Below are positions 1 to 12,952 of a stretch of DNA of 64,000 nucleotides, piece after piece. The position numbers and the translations under genes are program-made. The stretch comes from Nymphaea colorata (lineage: Eukaryota; Streptophyta; Magnoliopsida; Nymphaeales; Nymphaeaceae), in the NCBI RefSeq assembly GCF_008831285.2, contig NC_045140.1, positions 11,280,505 to 11,344,504 on the forward strand, read 5' to 3'. Every line of letters begins with the position of its first letter. The stretch's first letter is position 1. The notes beneath the pieces are model-generated. The model ran no database searches, was not told the DNA's origin, and worked only from the letters and a program-made list of their open reading frames with translations.

Positions 1-40
1 TCGGCCGCCACGTGCCAAGGACGTCCTACGTGGCAGACGC
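1..40. promoter_or_regulatory. G-box/ACGT-core cluster at window edge
   Basis: The first 40 bases contain GCCACGTGCC and TACGTGGCAG, two ACGT-core motifs of the kind bound by plant bZIP and bHLH factors. No gene start is visible nearby, so this could belong to a promoter outside the window or be chance. Confidence 0.2.
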
Positions 41-1425
41 ACCCACTGCCTGACACAAACAGGAGGCGACCGGTTGGAAGTGCGAGGTTCTGCCGTTCAC
101 TACCGCCTCCCGTATTATCGGTTTCGCAAAGACCCTAATACCCTTATCCATTGTGATAATGCAATTTTCATCCCCATAGGCTCGTTGACCGTGTTCATAA
201 AACTTAGTTTGATTGACTACTGAAGCATCTTGTAGCGAGTTTGTAAGTTAAAAATCTCAAGGAAAAAAAAAAGGATGGCAATCACAAGAAACATCATGTT
301 GATGAAGCAAATGGATTAGTTTTAGATGGTGAAAATGCACAAAAAAATCTTCAAATGTTCCTAAAAAATAATATGTCAATTTAAATGAGATTTTTTGAGA
401 TGATACAAGCTTGCACAAATAAATCAACTTCTAACGACTCAAGTATATATATAATGGAAGTAGAAACAATATTGAAATTTTTTCAAAATTATCACATGTG
501 CTTTAGCAACTCTTTAGTGTTTACTTTTGAAAAGCCGAAATGCTTTCATGTTCCTCACCTTTATGTCGATCTACAATTTGAAGATTGCTTACATTCAAAT
601 GAAAATGCATCACTCGCACATTATTAGAGATTTTATCAAAATCTTTAGAACAAACATGCTACCGGTTATCATGATTCACATTATTAGTTCAAGTACAAAT
701 TGAAACAGGGCTAAAACGCAAGCTCAAATCCAACATATCAAATATTTAGAGTGACTTTAAGCGGAGTTAATGCGAAACCTGGTGTTATGCTGCATACACA
801 GAATGATGAAGCGTTTACCATACCAAACAAGGCAGGGTTATGTCTAACCCATTTGAAATGGTCAAAGGGCAAACCGGACCTTTCGTACTCTCCCCCACAT
901 GGCACTGGCGTCCGTTGAATTTTATTTGTATTTTATTTGAGATGGTGACTGGGGCGTGCGGTCGATGGGTGCGGGGGCCCACGTCACGTTATCTTTTGTT
1001 TTATTTTACAAATTTATGCGCTTTTTCCTGTTCACAGAAACCATGGGTTCGTTCGTCGGGACATGGCGTTCGGGTCGGGGCTAATCCGGTGGGCGCCCAG
1101 ACTGTGGGGCGAACAAAAAAAAATTCCTTCACCCATGGTATTACGGGGACAACAAGTCCCACCCAATCCCGACCCAAAAAATTTTGACATCGTCCGGGAC
1201 CCGCTCTTCACCTACCGCCAGCCTCCGGCCCAGAGCAAATCAGGCGGCCTGGTCACGGCAACAACGGGTCGGGTCAGACTCGCCCTTAGGGCTGGATCTC
1301 CTCTATGAGGTTCTTCATTCTTGGGGTCTAATAGGATTAGGATTTTGGAGATCCGAACTGTTCTGATTAGGCTGAATTTTAAGCATTAATTGAATTTGGG
1401 CTTTAGTAAAAAATTGCCATTCAAT

Positions 1426-1461
<36 letters not shown>

Positions 1462-3055
1462 ATTCAGTTTGGTTATTGATTTTGTGTAAAAAAACTAGGA
1501 TTATTTGATCCATTGCAGGAAGATTCAGATCCTTGGATTTATGAATCTTGAGTTCCCTTTTTCTTCATTCAGCCCACCAGCGATCAAGCAGCGGGCCGCC
1601 ATAGGGTACCGCTTTCTCGAAATTACGATACGTATCGACCGACACAAGCGAACAGCCACTCGTTCACCAGTGCTAGAAACATTGAACAAGGCAGTTGAGA
1701 ACGGATGAGGTCCACATCAAAAAGCGGATAAAAAAATAAGGAGAAAGGAAAAGGAGGCTCTGATAAAGTGCTCTCTTTGGTGAAATTTTGTGGGGGCACT
1801 CATTGTGTTACATAATGCGGGACCCGTTTTCTGACCGAAAGAATTGACCCGAATCCTCTGCTGGGTAAGATCCAGACCTTATCTGGTAGTTTTACTTCCA
1901 ACTTATTTCTGAAGGTTGGATTGGTGTCTAGAATATTGATCCAAACCCAATCCATGTATTTGGGTCCAGTGAGGTTTGGATATATAATTCGGGGCCCATA
2001 AAATGGGTCCAGCTCCAAAAAAAAGTTAAATGCATAAAAGGTGCAGTGTTTTTCACAATAAAGAATGACAAAACCCTAAAACCAGATTTAAGCTCGCCCA
2101 TTTCATTGTGTTTGTGTTTGCAGGAAGTCATGTAAAGGCCAAAAAATTTCTAATAGTTAGCCATATTCCTTCTGGTAGGAAACAAAACCCCAAGGCTAAG
2201 CTATCTCTCCCTTGTCCTGAGAGTCTGGGGCTGCATTGGCTAGTGCAATGCAATGGGCTGACACCCCACCGGAATAGAACCAAAGATTAGCTTTTAGATA
2301 TAGTATAGATTTTTTTTTTTTCGTTCGAATTCAAATATGAATCTGAATCCAAATATATAGATATCCAAAAGAATAGATATGATAAAGTATATATCTGATT
2401 TGAATATGATATGTTAACATCACTACGGACAAAGAGACTAAGAAAGTGATGTATTAAAGTGCATATCCATAAGGTCATTCTTCAAACTGATGATCATCAG
2501 AGCCTGCTCACTTGCTTAAAACAGGAACCAAAAAGATAGGTTGGTATTTTGATTCAATCAGCTACTTATAAGGCACTTGAAATCAAATTGAATGACGTAT
2601 TGGAGTTGAAAAACTCAAATCTATGTCCTTTTCTATAAGGCCAAAGGAATGAGGAGGCTTTCTACTTTTTCTAAACCAATGAAAGAATAGATACATACAT
2701 GACTCTCTCTCTCTCTCTCTCTACACACACGCATAATAATAATAATAAAATATAATTTTTTAAGAAGAGGGTAGTTGCTCTTATATGCACTTAAACTGCC
2801 ACAAGCACTCTAGGCTATGACAGCCTTACTTTTCCACTAAAGAAGGTTGATATATAATTATGGAAAAGCTGATGTTGTTTGTTTGGGAGTTATTGCATGT
2901 CTTCCCATAAGCAGAATTCTTAATCACAACTAAGTTCAATAAATGGAACCAGCATGATGCTCTAATTTCTCCTTTTCCCATTAATAAGATGTTTTTTTTC
3001 CCATTAATTGGCAACTAATCAATGTCTAGAAAGTTTAATAACTTTTTGTTCAAAA

Positions 3056-3087
<32 letters not shown>

Positions 3088-5087
3088 TCCCCCACATGTA
3101 CAGCCAGAAGAGTGGCATTTAGCTGAGTTCAAAACAGACTGATTAGTTTCTTTGCTGAACAGGCGCTTTGTTGACTGACTTTCCTTCTCTCAGCTTTGAA
3201 GAAGCAACCTCAGACTTCTGCTTTGGATGGTCGGTCACTCAATGTTCTCCATAGCCGCTAACTACTTGCAGACTTTAGTAACCCAATCCAATTTTATAAG
3301 TTAATCTCTCTCTCTTTTTCTCTCCTCATGCTGAGAGACTTTGTCGCTTGCCCGAGATGTAAAACCCTTAAGGCCATTAGTTAAGGAGCGAGGACATCTC
3401 TGAGATTTGAACTGGCGACTTTCCGCTGTTAAGTAAAGAAAAGGGGAGAGGCTCATCCTCTAGCAGGTTTGCTGCAGAGTCCCACAACTTGGTGTGGAAG
3501 ATAAAGCTGAATCGCACCACCCTAAGTTGCCATCGGCCAAGGTTAGGAAACCGTGGGATTCGAAGTTTTTCTCATCAACTTTTGTTTCATGTTTGTTCTA
3601 CTTATCGTGGAAAGGGTTAAACTAGCTCAGCCTTTTTCTTTATAAAGGTATGGAAGCTATGTTTGATAGCTTCAGATTGGATACCTCAAGCCCTTGTTAA
3701 GCGAATTCAAAAACCAGGGATTAGTAGTCGGAGGGACCATAAATATTTCTTGGAATTGTTTTTTCCTTCCCTCGGGATTGTTAAAAAAGATTCCCTTCTT
3801 TCTGGATTCGACGGCCGTGAGGGACCTTAGGCCTTACGATACACCAAACAGAGGAACGTTAAATAAATTTCCCACTTGAGATCCTCGAGATATTTTAAAA
3901 AGAAAATCATTCAGCCTACCAGATATGAGAGGGGATGCTGACGACAGGCTCTTGGTCCCCCAACCAGTCACATCTCTATCCGATTGTCTTTATATATATA
4001 TATTACAAAATGTGCATTTGTGACGGTCAGTTGCTTGGTCACAGTTTGACGAAATGCACTTTCAATACTGTTTTTAACTATGCAAAATAAAAAAAAAAAT
4101 CAACCAGTGATGATTAAATTAATACTGACGACACTTTCCCTCTTCGGTACAAGTGCAGTCTTCACCAACATTTACTAATATAAACACCAACATTTACTAA
4201 TATAAAGAAGCTTTTCTGACTACCATTTCTAACCATTGGTTAAAGCCTGCTTTACTGTCATGTTGTCCCCCCTCGTCAGTGAAATCTAACTTTTACTCGC
4301 TCAGCTTTTAACTGTGATTTTATGTAGTGATCCTTTGTGAAATGCCAAAAGATTTCTCCATCCAAACTTGCATAAAGGAATCCACAAAGTCCATATATAA
4401 TCCACAAAGTGTGTATATACATGATTTTGAGTATCAAATCATGTCAATGTCATATATCATGTCATAAACCAGTATTAAAAAGTATGGAAAGGTAGTGTCA
4501 CACATGGTCACACCTGACAAAGCCAACGGGAGCCGGCATGAGTCCTGACTCTATCTTAATTTTTTTTTAATTTACATGTAAATTTTAGAAAATTTTACCT
4601 GTTTTATATAAAATGTTTGACAAATCATATTTCAACACTAGTCAAAATTTAGAAACTTTAATTTGACACCCTCATGAAAAATTTGTGGCTTCACCCCTAG
4701 TGTCACATGCATAAAATGCATCAATTTGCCTCTAGAAACTTCTATTGTTGATTTGGCTTTGTCCGCCTTATATAGTTTTATGCATTAACTGGCAAATTAT
4801 TTTGATTAAGCGGTATTTTTGGTTATTGGTGAAAATTACTAACTAAAGTAAAAAAAACTTTTGTTCAGCTTGAGCCTAAAATAGTTCTTCCATTTTGGGG
4901 ATGCAATTCTTCTTTTGATTAGGAGAAGGACAACAATTATAAAAGAGACGTGATTTTAATTAAGGCAAAAATAAATCTTTGAGGAGATAAATACTCCTTA
5001 AAAATAAGGAGAGATTTCAAAACACCCAAATTTTCAAACTTTTTCCCTGTTTATGCTACGTTTGTGATTCTTTTTACCATGCACTAA
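1..5087. other. Intergenic DNA, no supported gene
   Basis: I see no convincing gene here. The open frames are short, start in low-complexity or AT-rich DNA and show no recognisable domain. Simple repeats include a TAA tract near 1435-1461, TC tracts near 2703-2721 and 3056-3088, and several A or T runs. About 840-1310 is more GC-rich than its surroundings but has no recognisable coding pattern. About 4493-4710 is bracketed by similar TAGTGTCACA words and ends in a sequence resembling a hAT terminus, so it may be a decayed MITE. Confidence 0.5.
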
Positions 5088-5304
5088 GAATGTGTTTGAT
5101 AGCATCATATCTTAGATTTAAGGTATAAACAAACACCGGATTTTACCGCTACATTAAAAAGATGATTTGAGATAATTGGTTTATAGCCAAAACCTAAGTT
5201 TAGAGATGGAATAAGAAGGGGGTCCAATTTAAAATTCATGGATTTGATATTTCCAATAATTTCAAATCACATCAGATTGGAGATCTGAAACTATCAAACG
5301 CCCC
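5088..5304. mobile_element. Tourist/PIF-like MITE (decayed)
   Basis: The left end contains TGTGTTTGATAGCATC and the right end, read in reverse complement, GGGGCGTTTGATAGTTTC. The two ends are imperfect terminal inverted repeats around an AT-rich, non-coding core of about 0.2 kb. The GTTTGATAG core recurs in the MITE at 5941-6307, and GTTTGATGG is found at the ends of the PIF/Harbinger element at 15381. No clean target duplication was found. Confidence 0.4.
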
Positions 5305-5940
5305 ATCGTCAAATCATTGCAAGAGGAGATGTAGCTTGAATTTTATTTTATTTATTTCTCCGAACCTTCCGTATCCTATTAATTGCTGCAACCTCGGATC
5401 CATTGAATTCAACTAAATACATGTGAGTTTAGTTTTGAGGTCAGTTTAATGCATTCAAATATAAAAAAAAAAAAAAAGTTGTAGTAATTCAACGTAGAAG
5501 GTTATATCTTCGGTCCACAACACGGGGCAGTGTGTTAGAAGCCAAAATGACAAAAATACCCTTTAGCATGGAAGGAGGCCTGGTTCCTGAAAGGGCAAAA
5601 GTAAGAGAGCAAAAATTTATTTTTTTCATAAAAATGATGGAAAACATCCATTGTTTTTCAACAGATGCCAAAAATTAGGCGCTCAATGCCAAGCACCCCC
5701 TAATTAAGTGCATCAATACTCTCTAAATTGTTTTCCACCATCATAAAAAGAATTTAGAAAAGCTCATATTGAATATTTAATGAAAAATCGACACCCACGA
5801 CCTTAATGTGAGCATAATTCTCTGTCATGATCAAATCCTTTAAATCAGTATGCACGAATATGATGTTTTGCTAATTTAGCTCCCGAGACCTCAATATACT
5901 TAATCATAAAAGATCTGTCATGATCAAGCCATTAAATTAA
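5305..5940. other. Intergenic DNA, nothing recognised
   Basis: AT-rich sequence without a supported gene. A stretch near 5530-5700 (aligned with phrases such as AAAATGACAAAAATACCC) resembles one near 9860-9990, which suggests a dispersed repeat that I cannot name. Confidence 0.4.
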
Positions 5941-6307
5941 GGGTGAATTTGATAGCCTCGGATCTTAGATCGGAGGCTCATATAAAATCTATTTTATGTC
6001 TGACCCATAGTATAAACAAATACCTGATTTTACTAGTATGTTAGACAGAATATTTGAGGTCCTCCTTTTCATTCTAAAACCTCATATTTGAGTCAGATAG
6101 GAGGGAGGGAGAGTGTCTCAAATCCAAGATCCAAAATGATTTGAGATTATTTGGAATTTCAGATCTGCAGATTTAAAGTCAGACACCCTCCCTAATCTTA
6201 TTACCTCAAATATGAGGTTTTGGCTATAAACTAAGGATCTTAAATCCTCTCTTTACATGATTTTAGATCAGCATCGGATCTGAGATTTGAAGTTATCAAA
6301 CACACCC
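5941..6307. mobile_element. Tourist/PIF-like MITE
   Basis: The left end GGGTGAATTTGATAGCCTC and the reverse complement of the right end GGGTGTGTTTGATAACTTC match at most positions. Similarity continues inwards through repeated GATCTTAGATC/GATCTGAGAT words. The flanking triplets are TAA on the left and TGA on the right, so a 3-bp target duplication is possible but imperfect. The core is non-coding and includes a second internal word ending in CAGACACCCTCCC, so it may itself be composite. Confidence 0.45.
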
Positions 6308-7332
6308 TGAATGTGCAGAGCTGAGATTGCCAATGATCTCAAATTAATCATCTTGAATTTCAGATCTGATGCTATCAAATGATCGGAACCAGCATGATAC
6401 TTTGCTTAATTTCTCCTTTCCTTGCTCCTTATTTTGCTTGATTGGGAGCCAAGGAATGTATACTAATTAAAAAAATGGCTTGGCTTCCTTATGGATGAAC
6501 ATAGGGGACTATGCAGGCCGTTCAAGGGAAGCTTTACTTGTGCTGCTTTGTCATCCACCATTTTTCTTAGTTGCCTTTCAATCCGGTACTGATGTGACCT
6601 CTTTCTCCCAAATGGTTCCGATTCGGGTCATGTTCGGCTATTATCAAATTCGATTAATTGGATTTGGTGTAACTGGCTTTGATCTTAGGCTCCAATTCGG
6701 ACTGTATTTTTTTGTAAAACCAGATTTGGATCCGTCTAACATTAATTAATGACGTTTTATATGTAACTGGCAGTGGATTAACCTTAGACATAGATTCAGG
6801 TTTTGGTTACGAGACTGCATAGTTACTCCAAATTCGATTAGTAATTGGATCCAAATTACTAATTATCTGGCCCACTTGAACATATATACATGCGATCACA
6901 TGGGAAGAGCCCAAGTTGATACCTAAAAAATTCATGCAAAGTCTTAAATATTAATATACAAGTCGTACTATCTGCTTCGCATTTAGATAGCTTCTCAAAA
7001 CACGTCTGCTCGTGATCGGTACACTGTTTTCATAAGAATATATATATATATATATATATATATATTGCATTCTTGGATCCTTTGTTGTGTTTATCTTGAA
7101 GGATTATTCAAGATATAATATTGGCTTATGCCAGGGTTTGCTTCTCACGAAATCCTGATGACTGCTTATACAACACCAAACAACCAATTAATAAGTTAAT
7201 TAATAATATTTTCTCTTTCATTTTATTTCCTACCTCTGATTTTTTTTAATAATTTACACATCAAAAATATAAAATGGCAGGAGGCTTTAATTGGCCGCAT
7301 GGTGCTCCTTGTCTTGACACCAGCATTGTAAA
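6308..7332. other. Intergenic DNA with TA microsatellite
   Basis: No gene is supported. A TA repeat lies at about 7038-7065. The stretch 6590-6870 is full of GGATCC/GATTCGGAT-type words that also occur near 1800-2020, 10200-10500 and 62870-62950, probably a dispersed repeat family. Confidence 0.4.
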
Positions 7333-7524
7333 CAGGGGTGGAGCCAGGATTTTCTTCAGGGACGGGCCGACAGTCCGACCTCTGGATGCGGGTAGGGCCA
7401 AACTAAATTCTAATATAAAAAATACTTTACGTAATTAAAAAATATTATTTTTTTTAATCTAAAAAAAATTGGTTGGCTGAGGTGGGGCCATGGCCTAGGC
7501 GGGCCCCCCTTCCCTCTGCCACTG
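7333..7524. mobile_element. hAT-type MITE with 8-bp target duplication
   Basis: A 192-bp non-coding element starts with CAGGGGTGGAGCCAGG and ends with CCTCTGCCACTG, whose reverse complement CAGTGGCAGAGG pairs with the start. It is flanked by ATTGTAAA (7325-7332) and GTTGTAAA (7525-7532), an 8-bp duplication with one mismatch. CAGxGGCGGAG ends with an 8-bp duplication are typical of hAT elements. Related copies lie at 7930-8088, 59798-59965 and 63168-63352. Confidence 0.75.
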
Positions 7525-7929
7525 GTTGTAAAGATTGGAAATTGAATCCAATAAGCGGGCCCGTCGCTTCACTGAGTAAGCTGATTCAGCTAAATAATTA
7601 AGTTGACAAAAAACTTTCTTTTTTGAAAGTAAAATTTAAAATAATATTTGAAAAATGAGAGGAAAATAGTGCATGACACATGGTATCCTTGTATTGTCAG
7701 GTAAAATCCATCCGATTTTCTACCAATTCGATTTGAATCAAAGATCCAAAGCAACCATAGATCTTATAAGATCTTAGAATCCAAGATTTGAGAATATTTT
7801 GTTTCACTAAAAAATCATAATATTCGTTGCACCTAAAGTTCATGGTTTTCGAGTCTCATCACCTTCCCTCTCCTCGCGACAGGAAGCATTCTTGAATATC
7901 TAAATCTATGATTTTGAAACCCACAGATT

Positions 7930-8088
7930 CAGATTCAGGGGCCGAGTCAAGAATTTTTTATGAAAAATGCTGAATAATATTTTCAAAATTTTGATATGAA
8001 CCTAAACATCATTTTTCAAAATTTTTATATAGGATAAATGGTTTTTATTAAAATTTACATGTGAACAGCGCCCCCTGGCTCCGCCCTG
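7930..8088. mobile_element. hAT-type MITE with perfect 8-bp target duplication
   Basis: The right end CTGGCTCCGCCCTG, read in reverse complement, is CAGGGCGGAGCCAG. It matches CAGGGGCCGAGTCAAG at 7936 near the left end. CACAGATT occurs at 7922-7929 and again at 8089-8096, a perfect 8-bp duplication. The six bases 7930-7935 partly repeat the duplication. The core is AT-rich and non-coding. Confidence 0.65.
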
Positions 8089-8433
8089 CACAGATTGCTG
8101 TAGGATTAATTAAGATGATTTCCAAATTAAAAGCAATCAAACACGCCAGCCTGAACTATCTTATATATAATCCACGCTGTTCCAGACCACAGGATTGTTT
8201 GAAGTCATCGGCTTGATTTAGAATTGTCGAGGGTGCTTAAAGCGACTACTGATGCACATCAGAAGAGCCTGGAAAAGTAATGATAAAAAAAACAAAAAAA
8301 TACAACTTCTAGTTATGTGTATCTCCTGCATATCGATGGACAACTGGTGGTATGGTATGGTGTTCCACAAGGAAAGCGCCTTGGCCGGGGATAAGAAAAC
8401 GATGGCAGGATGCTAAAAGACAATTTCCTATTT

Positions 8434-8543
<110 letters not shown>

Positions 8544-8995
8544 TTTGTCGTCTGACAATATCTTGAAGCTGGTTGATGTTAACTCTTTATGTATATATGA
8601 TTAAGAAGCAAATTAAGATACCATGTTTATAGAGAGAGGGAGAGACTTCATCATTGAAAGAGAGAAAAGCCTTTAAGATCTGAGAGAGAGAGAGAACATT
8701 TGCATCCATGAGAGAGAAAGGCTGTAGATGTATATCTTCAATTCATTTACTAGCTTTGAGTACAACGTTGCATGCACGTTTCATTAGATATATAATGTGA
8801 CATAAATGGGTCGCCAGATAGCCGGCAGGCATGACTTAAAGACATAAGAAATAACAGCTCCCTCTTGCCTTGGCGTCTACGCTTCATAATTCTTCCTCCG
8901 CATTTTCCTGTTTTCAAAATGTTTTCAGCTGTCTTAATTAATTTAGCTCTAACGTGCCCCGAAGGGCGCAGCACGATGGGTGGCATGGCCGTTCA

Positions 8996-9151
8996 CAAAC
9001 TCTGGTTTCTAATGAATTTTTTTTGGTGGGGGCACTCGTTCAATATCTTTAATTTGTTCGAGTCATTTATATGTATAACAATCAAATATATCAAAATATT
9101 AAAATAATATTAAACTAACTTTGCGAGGCGGACCATGTGGCTCTGCCACTG
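8996..9151. mobile_element. Degenerate hAT-MITE copy (possible)
   Basis: The right end GGCTCTGCCACTG matches the hAT-MITE termini elsewhere in the window. The interior (GGTGGGGGCACTC near 9030) resembles the MITE at 59798. The left terminus is not recognisable. Flanks AAACTCTG and AGACACTG agree at six of eight positions, which is weak support. Confidence 0.3.
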
Positions 9152-11203
9152 AGACACTGTCATTTAAGTTGGAGGGCATAGTCATAAGTGAGCGTTTTTT
9201 ATTTTAAGTTGAAGGGTCTAACCATAAGCTCATTTAATTTAGATCCCGAATTCCAAGATTTCAGCCTCTCACTAGTCAGTTAAGTCACTCGGGGAGTGGA
9301 GTTCTGTACTGCTCACTCGCTCAAACGCAACTCAAATCGAGATCACAAGGAATAGAACCCACGCTCCTAGCCGAGGTAACAACATTAATATTGAAGCAAA
9401 CTTGCATGTTCCAAGAAAGCGATCCTATTAATTATTGGTCAGCACCCTACCAACTAATGGTTTCTTTTGGCAATATTAGAACACTTTGTTTCATGGTTTT
9501 TCGATGCAAAAGGGATTTTCATATGAAGTTCATGTTTGTTTAAGCAGTAAGAGTATCTCTGCACACGTTTCAGAACAATTTGTCTGTACCGCTGTTTGAA
9601 AATTATCACGCTTAAAAGTATTAGTAATTAGATGTTTAATTCACGAATCAAACGCAGTATTCTTTGGGTAAATAGCGTATAAGGGGACATGACACGTGAT
9701 GGAGGATAGTCTTATATCATTCTTGATTTCTTGCATCTATAATATATTAGGCATGAGGGTGAGAGTACAAGCCTTAGAATTTTATTTTGTCAGGAGTGCC
9801 ATTAATAAGTCTAAGCTGGTTATATGTACCCCCGAATCCTAAAAGTTCAAAATGACCAGAATGCCCATGTTCCAGTAGAAAGGGGAGCCCCTCTACAGGG
9901 ATAAAAGGGTAATGAAAAAGTTAAAAAAAGTCTAAAAAATACATTTCTTTGTGAAAAATCCTCAAAATACCCCAACTCCCACCTTCTCTTTTTTAGTGCA
10001 TACCTACTCATTCTCTTAATAGGTGTCCAGATCTAGTTTCTTCATTTAAGAAAAATGTGTTTCTTCATGTAAGATACCAGAAATGTGTCTTAACGCCCGT
10101 TTCACAAAACACACACACACACACACACAAAGAGAGTGAGAGAAGCAGTAGGACAAGAGTCGTCACTGTAGAGTTATTTGGTGCAGACACGTACATATAA
10201 TATGGAATGTGACTGGTTTGGATTTGAGCCGAATCCGATGTTTAACAAATTCAGTCGATCCTATGTAATTGGAATCAGATCCAAACACTACTTTTTAAAT
10301 CTAATCCGGATCCTGCTAGCATAAGGTTCGACATTCATGTGTTATCTGATTCTTCATCATCAGATCCAAGTTGGGTATCAGGCTCAGATTCAAATCCAAT
10401 TACTAATTCTGAATTCTTTGTGCGACCCAGATCAGAGTAGAACAAGCTTGTTTTCTTTGAATCAGACCACAATTCAATGCCCACTATTCTGATCGAAAAA
10501 TCTATATGAATATGGACTGGATCTGAGTTGTGATGCTTATCTTTTTTCTGCAACCCTAGTAGAACTAAACCAATCCCTTGATCAGTTTCCCCTTTGAACT
10601 TGAGTAGCATCTGGAATGTTCAAAAAAGCTGCAACCCTGATCATGTGAAATTCATTCTCATCCATGTGATGTTGGGGCCACAGCAGAATTCAACCAGGAG
10701 TGGACTATCATGATGATGAACTTTCACCAAGCTCAAGAAGATAAAAGCTGCACTTGGGTCACCATGCGGGGCGTCCTGGATTTCAACAACACATGATTTG
10801 GATCGTTTCGGTGTGATGCTTTATCCTGTTAACTCCACTGATAGCTTTCTCTTTTTACTCATGGGAAGTACTTCACATGATTGGCATCAATTCATGACAT
10901 CAAGAAAGAGGGTAAATAATCATGTGACTTACAGTTTATCATGTATGCCCTTCAAACAGGGGGTTGAGAATTTTTGTCTAGGGTTGAAATTGTTGAAAGA
11001 CAAGACTTTCAGAGAGGGCTACTTGGGTAATATGGCATTCTAAACCACCTGTATAACATTTCACTGTCGCAGATAGAATGCCATAATAAATAGTTTGTTT
11101 TGATTTTTAAAAGACCTAATATATATTTTTTAAAATTCTTACTTGGGTTTAGATGCAATTTTTTATGTAAAAACTTATATTCTAAAAATATGAGGGCAGC
11201 CAT

Positions 11204-11720
11204 GAGCTCTACTGCCTCCTGTTGTGCCCTTGTGTAAAAATTAGAGACAGAATTTGGTGGGTCCACAAGATTTACTAGGTTTCAGTACCTGTCTATAGGC
11301 AATGAATTTGGATATAGACCATGATCGCTTGTGAAGTTCTTTTTTCTTCTTTTCCTCATCTATTCAAGAGCTGATCTAGCCTGTGACTGCCTGATTATGT
11401 ATTTGTGCATAACTCAAACCTAAAATTTGTGGGTTTGAGTTTAACATTTATAGGAACAGGGGGGATCCATAATATTTATTCGGGGGTTGAAAGTGTCAAA
11501 AGATAAACTTTCAGAGCGCCTAAAATATTTTTTGGAAATTTTGTGCTGGGGTTGAAATATAACTTTTAAAAATTTAAACATGTAAATTTTCAATTTTAGA
11601 GTTCAAGAGGAGACATGGCCTCTACGGGCTACCCCGCTTGCAGAAATTTGAGTGAGAATTTGATTTGTCTACATGATCTATATGAAATGAATTTGGATAT
11701 AGACCATGATTGACTACAAA
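11204..11720. repeat. Diverged direct repeat beside the Copia-2 insertion
   Basis: About 11204-11330 and about 11600-11720 share an ordered set of words, most clearly AATTTGGATATAGACCATGA at 11305 and 11690. Sequence just after the first unit (CTATTCAAGAGCTGAT near 11361) reappears right of Copia-2 as CTATTTAAGAGCTGAT near 29233. Copia-2 therefore seems to have landed inside the second unit of an older local duplication. Confidence 0.45.
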
Positions 11721-11747
11721 GTTTCTCTCTCTCTCTCTCTCTCTCTC

Positions 11748-12006
11748 TTTTAATGATTTTGCCCAAATTGATAAGGAAGGAAATCACAACGTTACTAAAA
11801 AAACCGTTGAAGATAATATTGGAAAGAAAGAAAGGGAGAAACTCGAGGAGAGGGAGATTGGCATTATGAAGAAACCTGTTGACATCTCCAAAGAAGCAAC
11901 CTGTTGACATCTCCAAAGAAGAAGTTGAAGAACATCCTGTGCAAAGACAAAGAAGGAAAAACTCATTAATTCTAGAACTCGTTCATATTACCCTTGGACG
12001 TATTCC
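11748..12006 (+). repeat. Copia-2 5' LTR, first part
   Basis: It aligns with the 3' LTR from TTTTGCCCAAATTGAT onwards. It holds a local tandem duplication, CCTGTTGACATCTCCAAAGA, which is present once in the 3' LTR. The first bases are blurred by the adjoining TC tract. It stops at ATTCC, where Copia-1 begins. Confidence 0.75.
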
Positions 12007-12249
12007 TGAGAAAGGGGCATGAAAGATAAAGAGAGAAACGAGAGAGATGAATGAGTAAAAAAGAATCTCACCAATCTTCCATTCACCTTTGAGTTTTTAA
12101 AGGTATATAAACCCACAAGTCATGGGATATAGAGGTTACAAATAAATCAATACGTTACAACAAAAAATTTACAGATAATAATTAATAGGTTTTTCTTGAT
12201 ATTATCTTTCCATAAACATATATTCTAGATCTTTCCTTCTTATCCGATA
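12007..12249 (-). repeat. Copia-1 3' LTR
   Basis: It aligns over its full length with 24267-24504, at roughly nine bases in ten by eye. On the minus strand it ends in CA at 12007 and starts just after a GAGAGGGAG purine tract. Confidence 0.8.
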
Positions 12250-12952
12250 CTCCCTCTCAAGTTAGCATGTGCAAATCTGAAACACCCAACTTGGCACTTA
12301 AATTTTGAAAAATGTCTCTTCCTAATGGTTTGGTGAAAATATCTGCTAGTTGCAAACATGACGATATATGATGCGGTTGAATTATTCCTTGCTCAATTTT
12401 TTCTCTTATAAAATGAGAACCCAGCTCTATGTGCTTCTTTCATTGTTTGATTGTCACAATATAAATTGATTGGATTATCATGAGTCCATCCCAAATCATT
12501 CAATAAAGCTTTTAACCAAATAACTTCACAAGTTGCCATAGCCATTGCTCAGTATTATGCTTCGGCAGAGGATTTGATGATAGTAGACTACTTTTTTTGA
12601 TTTATAAGAGATAAACACAATATATCCACTAACTGATTTACGAGTGGTTGGACAACTTTCTCAATTTGAGTCGCAATAATTTCACAAATTTTTTTCACTT
12701 GACGATGATAAAAATATTCTTTTCGCTGGTGAAGATTCCAAATATTTTAATACTTGGAGTGCTGCCTCATAGTGTGTGGTTTGCGGTGATTGCATGAACT
12801 GACTGAGAACCTAAACCGAGTACGTTACGTCTGAACATGTAATAGTCAAATAAATCGAACATCCAACTAACCTCCCTATATTTAGCTGGATCTTTTAGTA
12901 GAATACCATCATTTGGAGTCAACTGTAAATTTTTGCTCCATTGGAAAATCAA
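12250..12952 (-). pseudogene. Copia-1 RNase H and RT tail, broken
   Basis: Minus-strand frames read LTPNDGILLKDPAKYR near 12900 and then the RNase H hallmark SSAEA..Y.AMA near 12550, with stops at two positions. A YCDN-like word lies near 12465 and the C-terminal HFSKFKC region leads to the purine tract. It would degrade the RNA strand during reverse transcription; here it is inactive. Confidence 0.7.

Noticed and set aside
3340-3440. tRNA-like stretch on the minus strand (GTTCAAATCTC resembling a T-arm)
   Set aside because: I could not pair an acceptor stem, D-arm or anticodon arm around it.
10335-10610. 91-residue minus-strand open frame
   Set aside because: It lies in a GATCC-rich dispersed repeat and has no domain or neighbouring exons.
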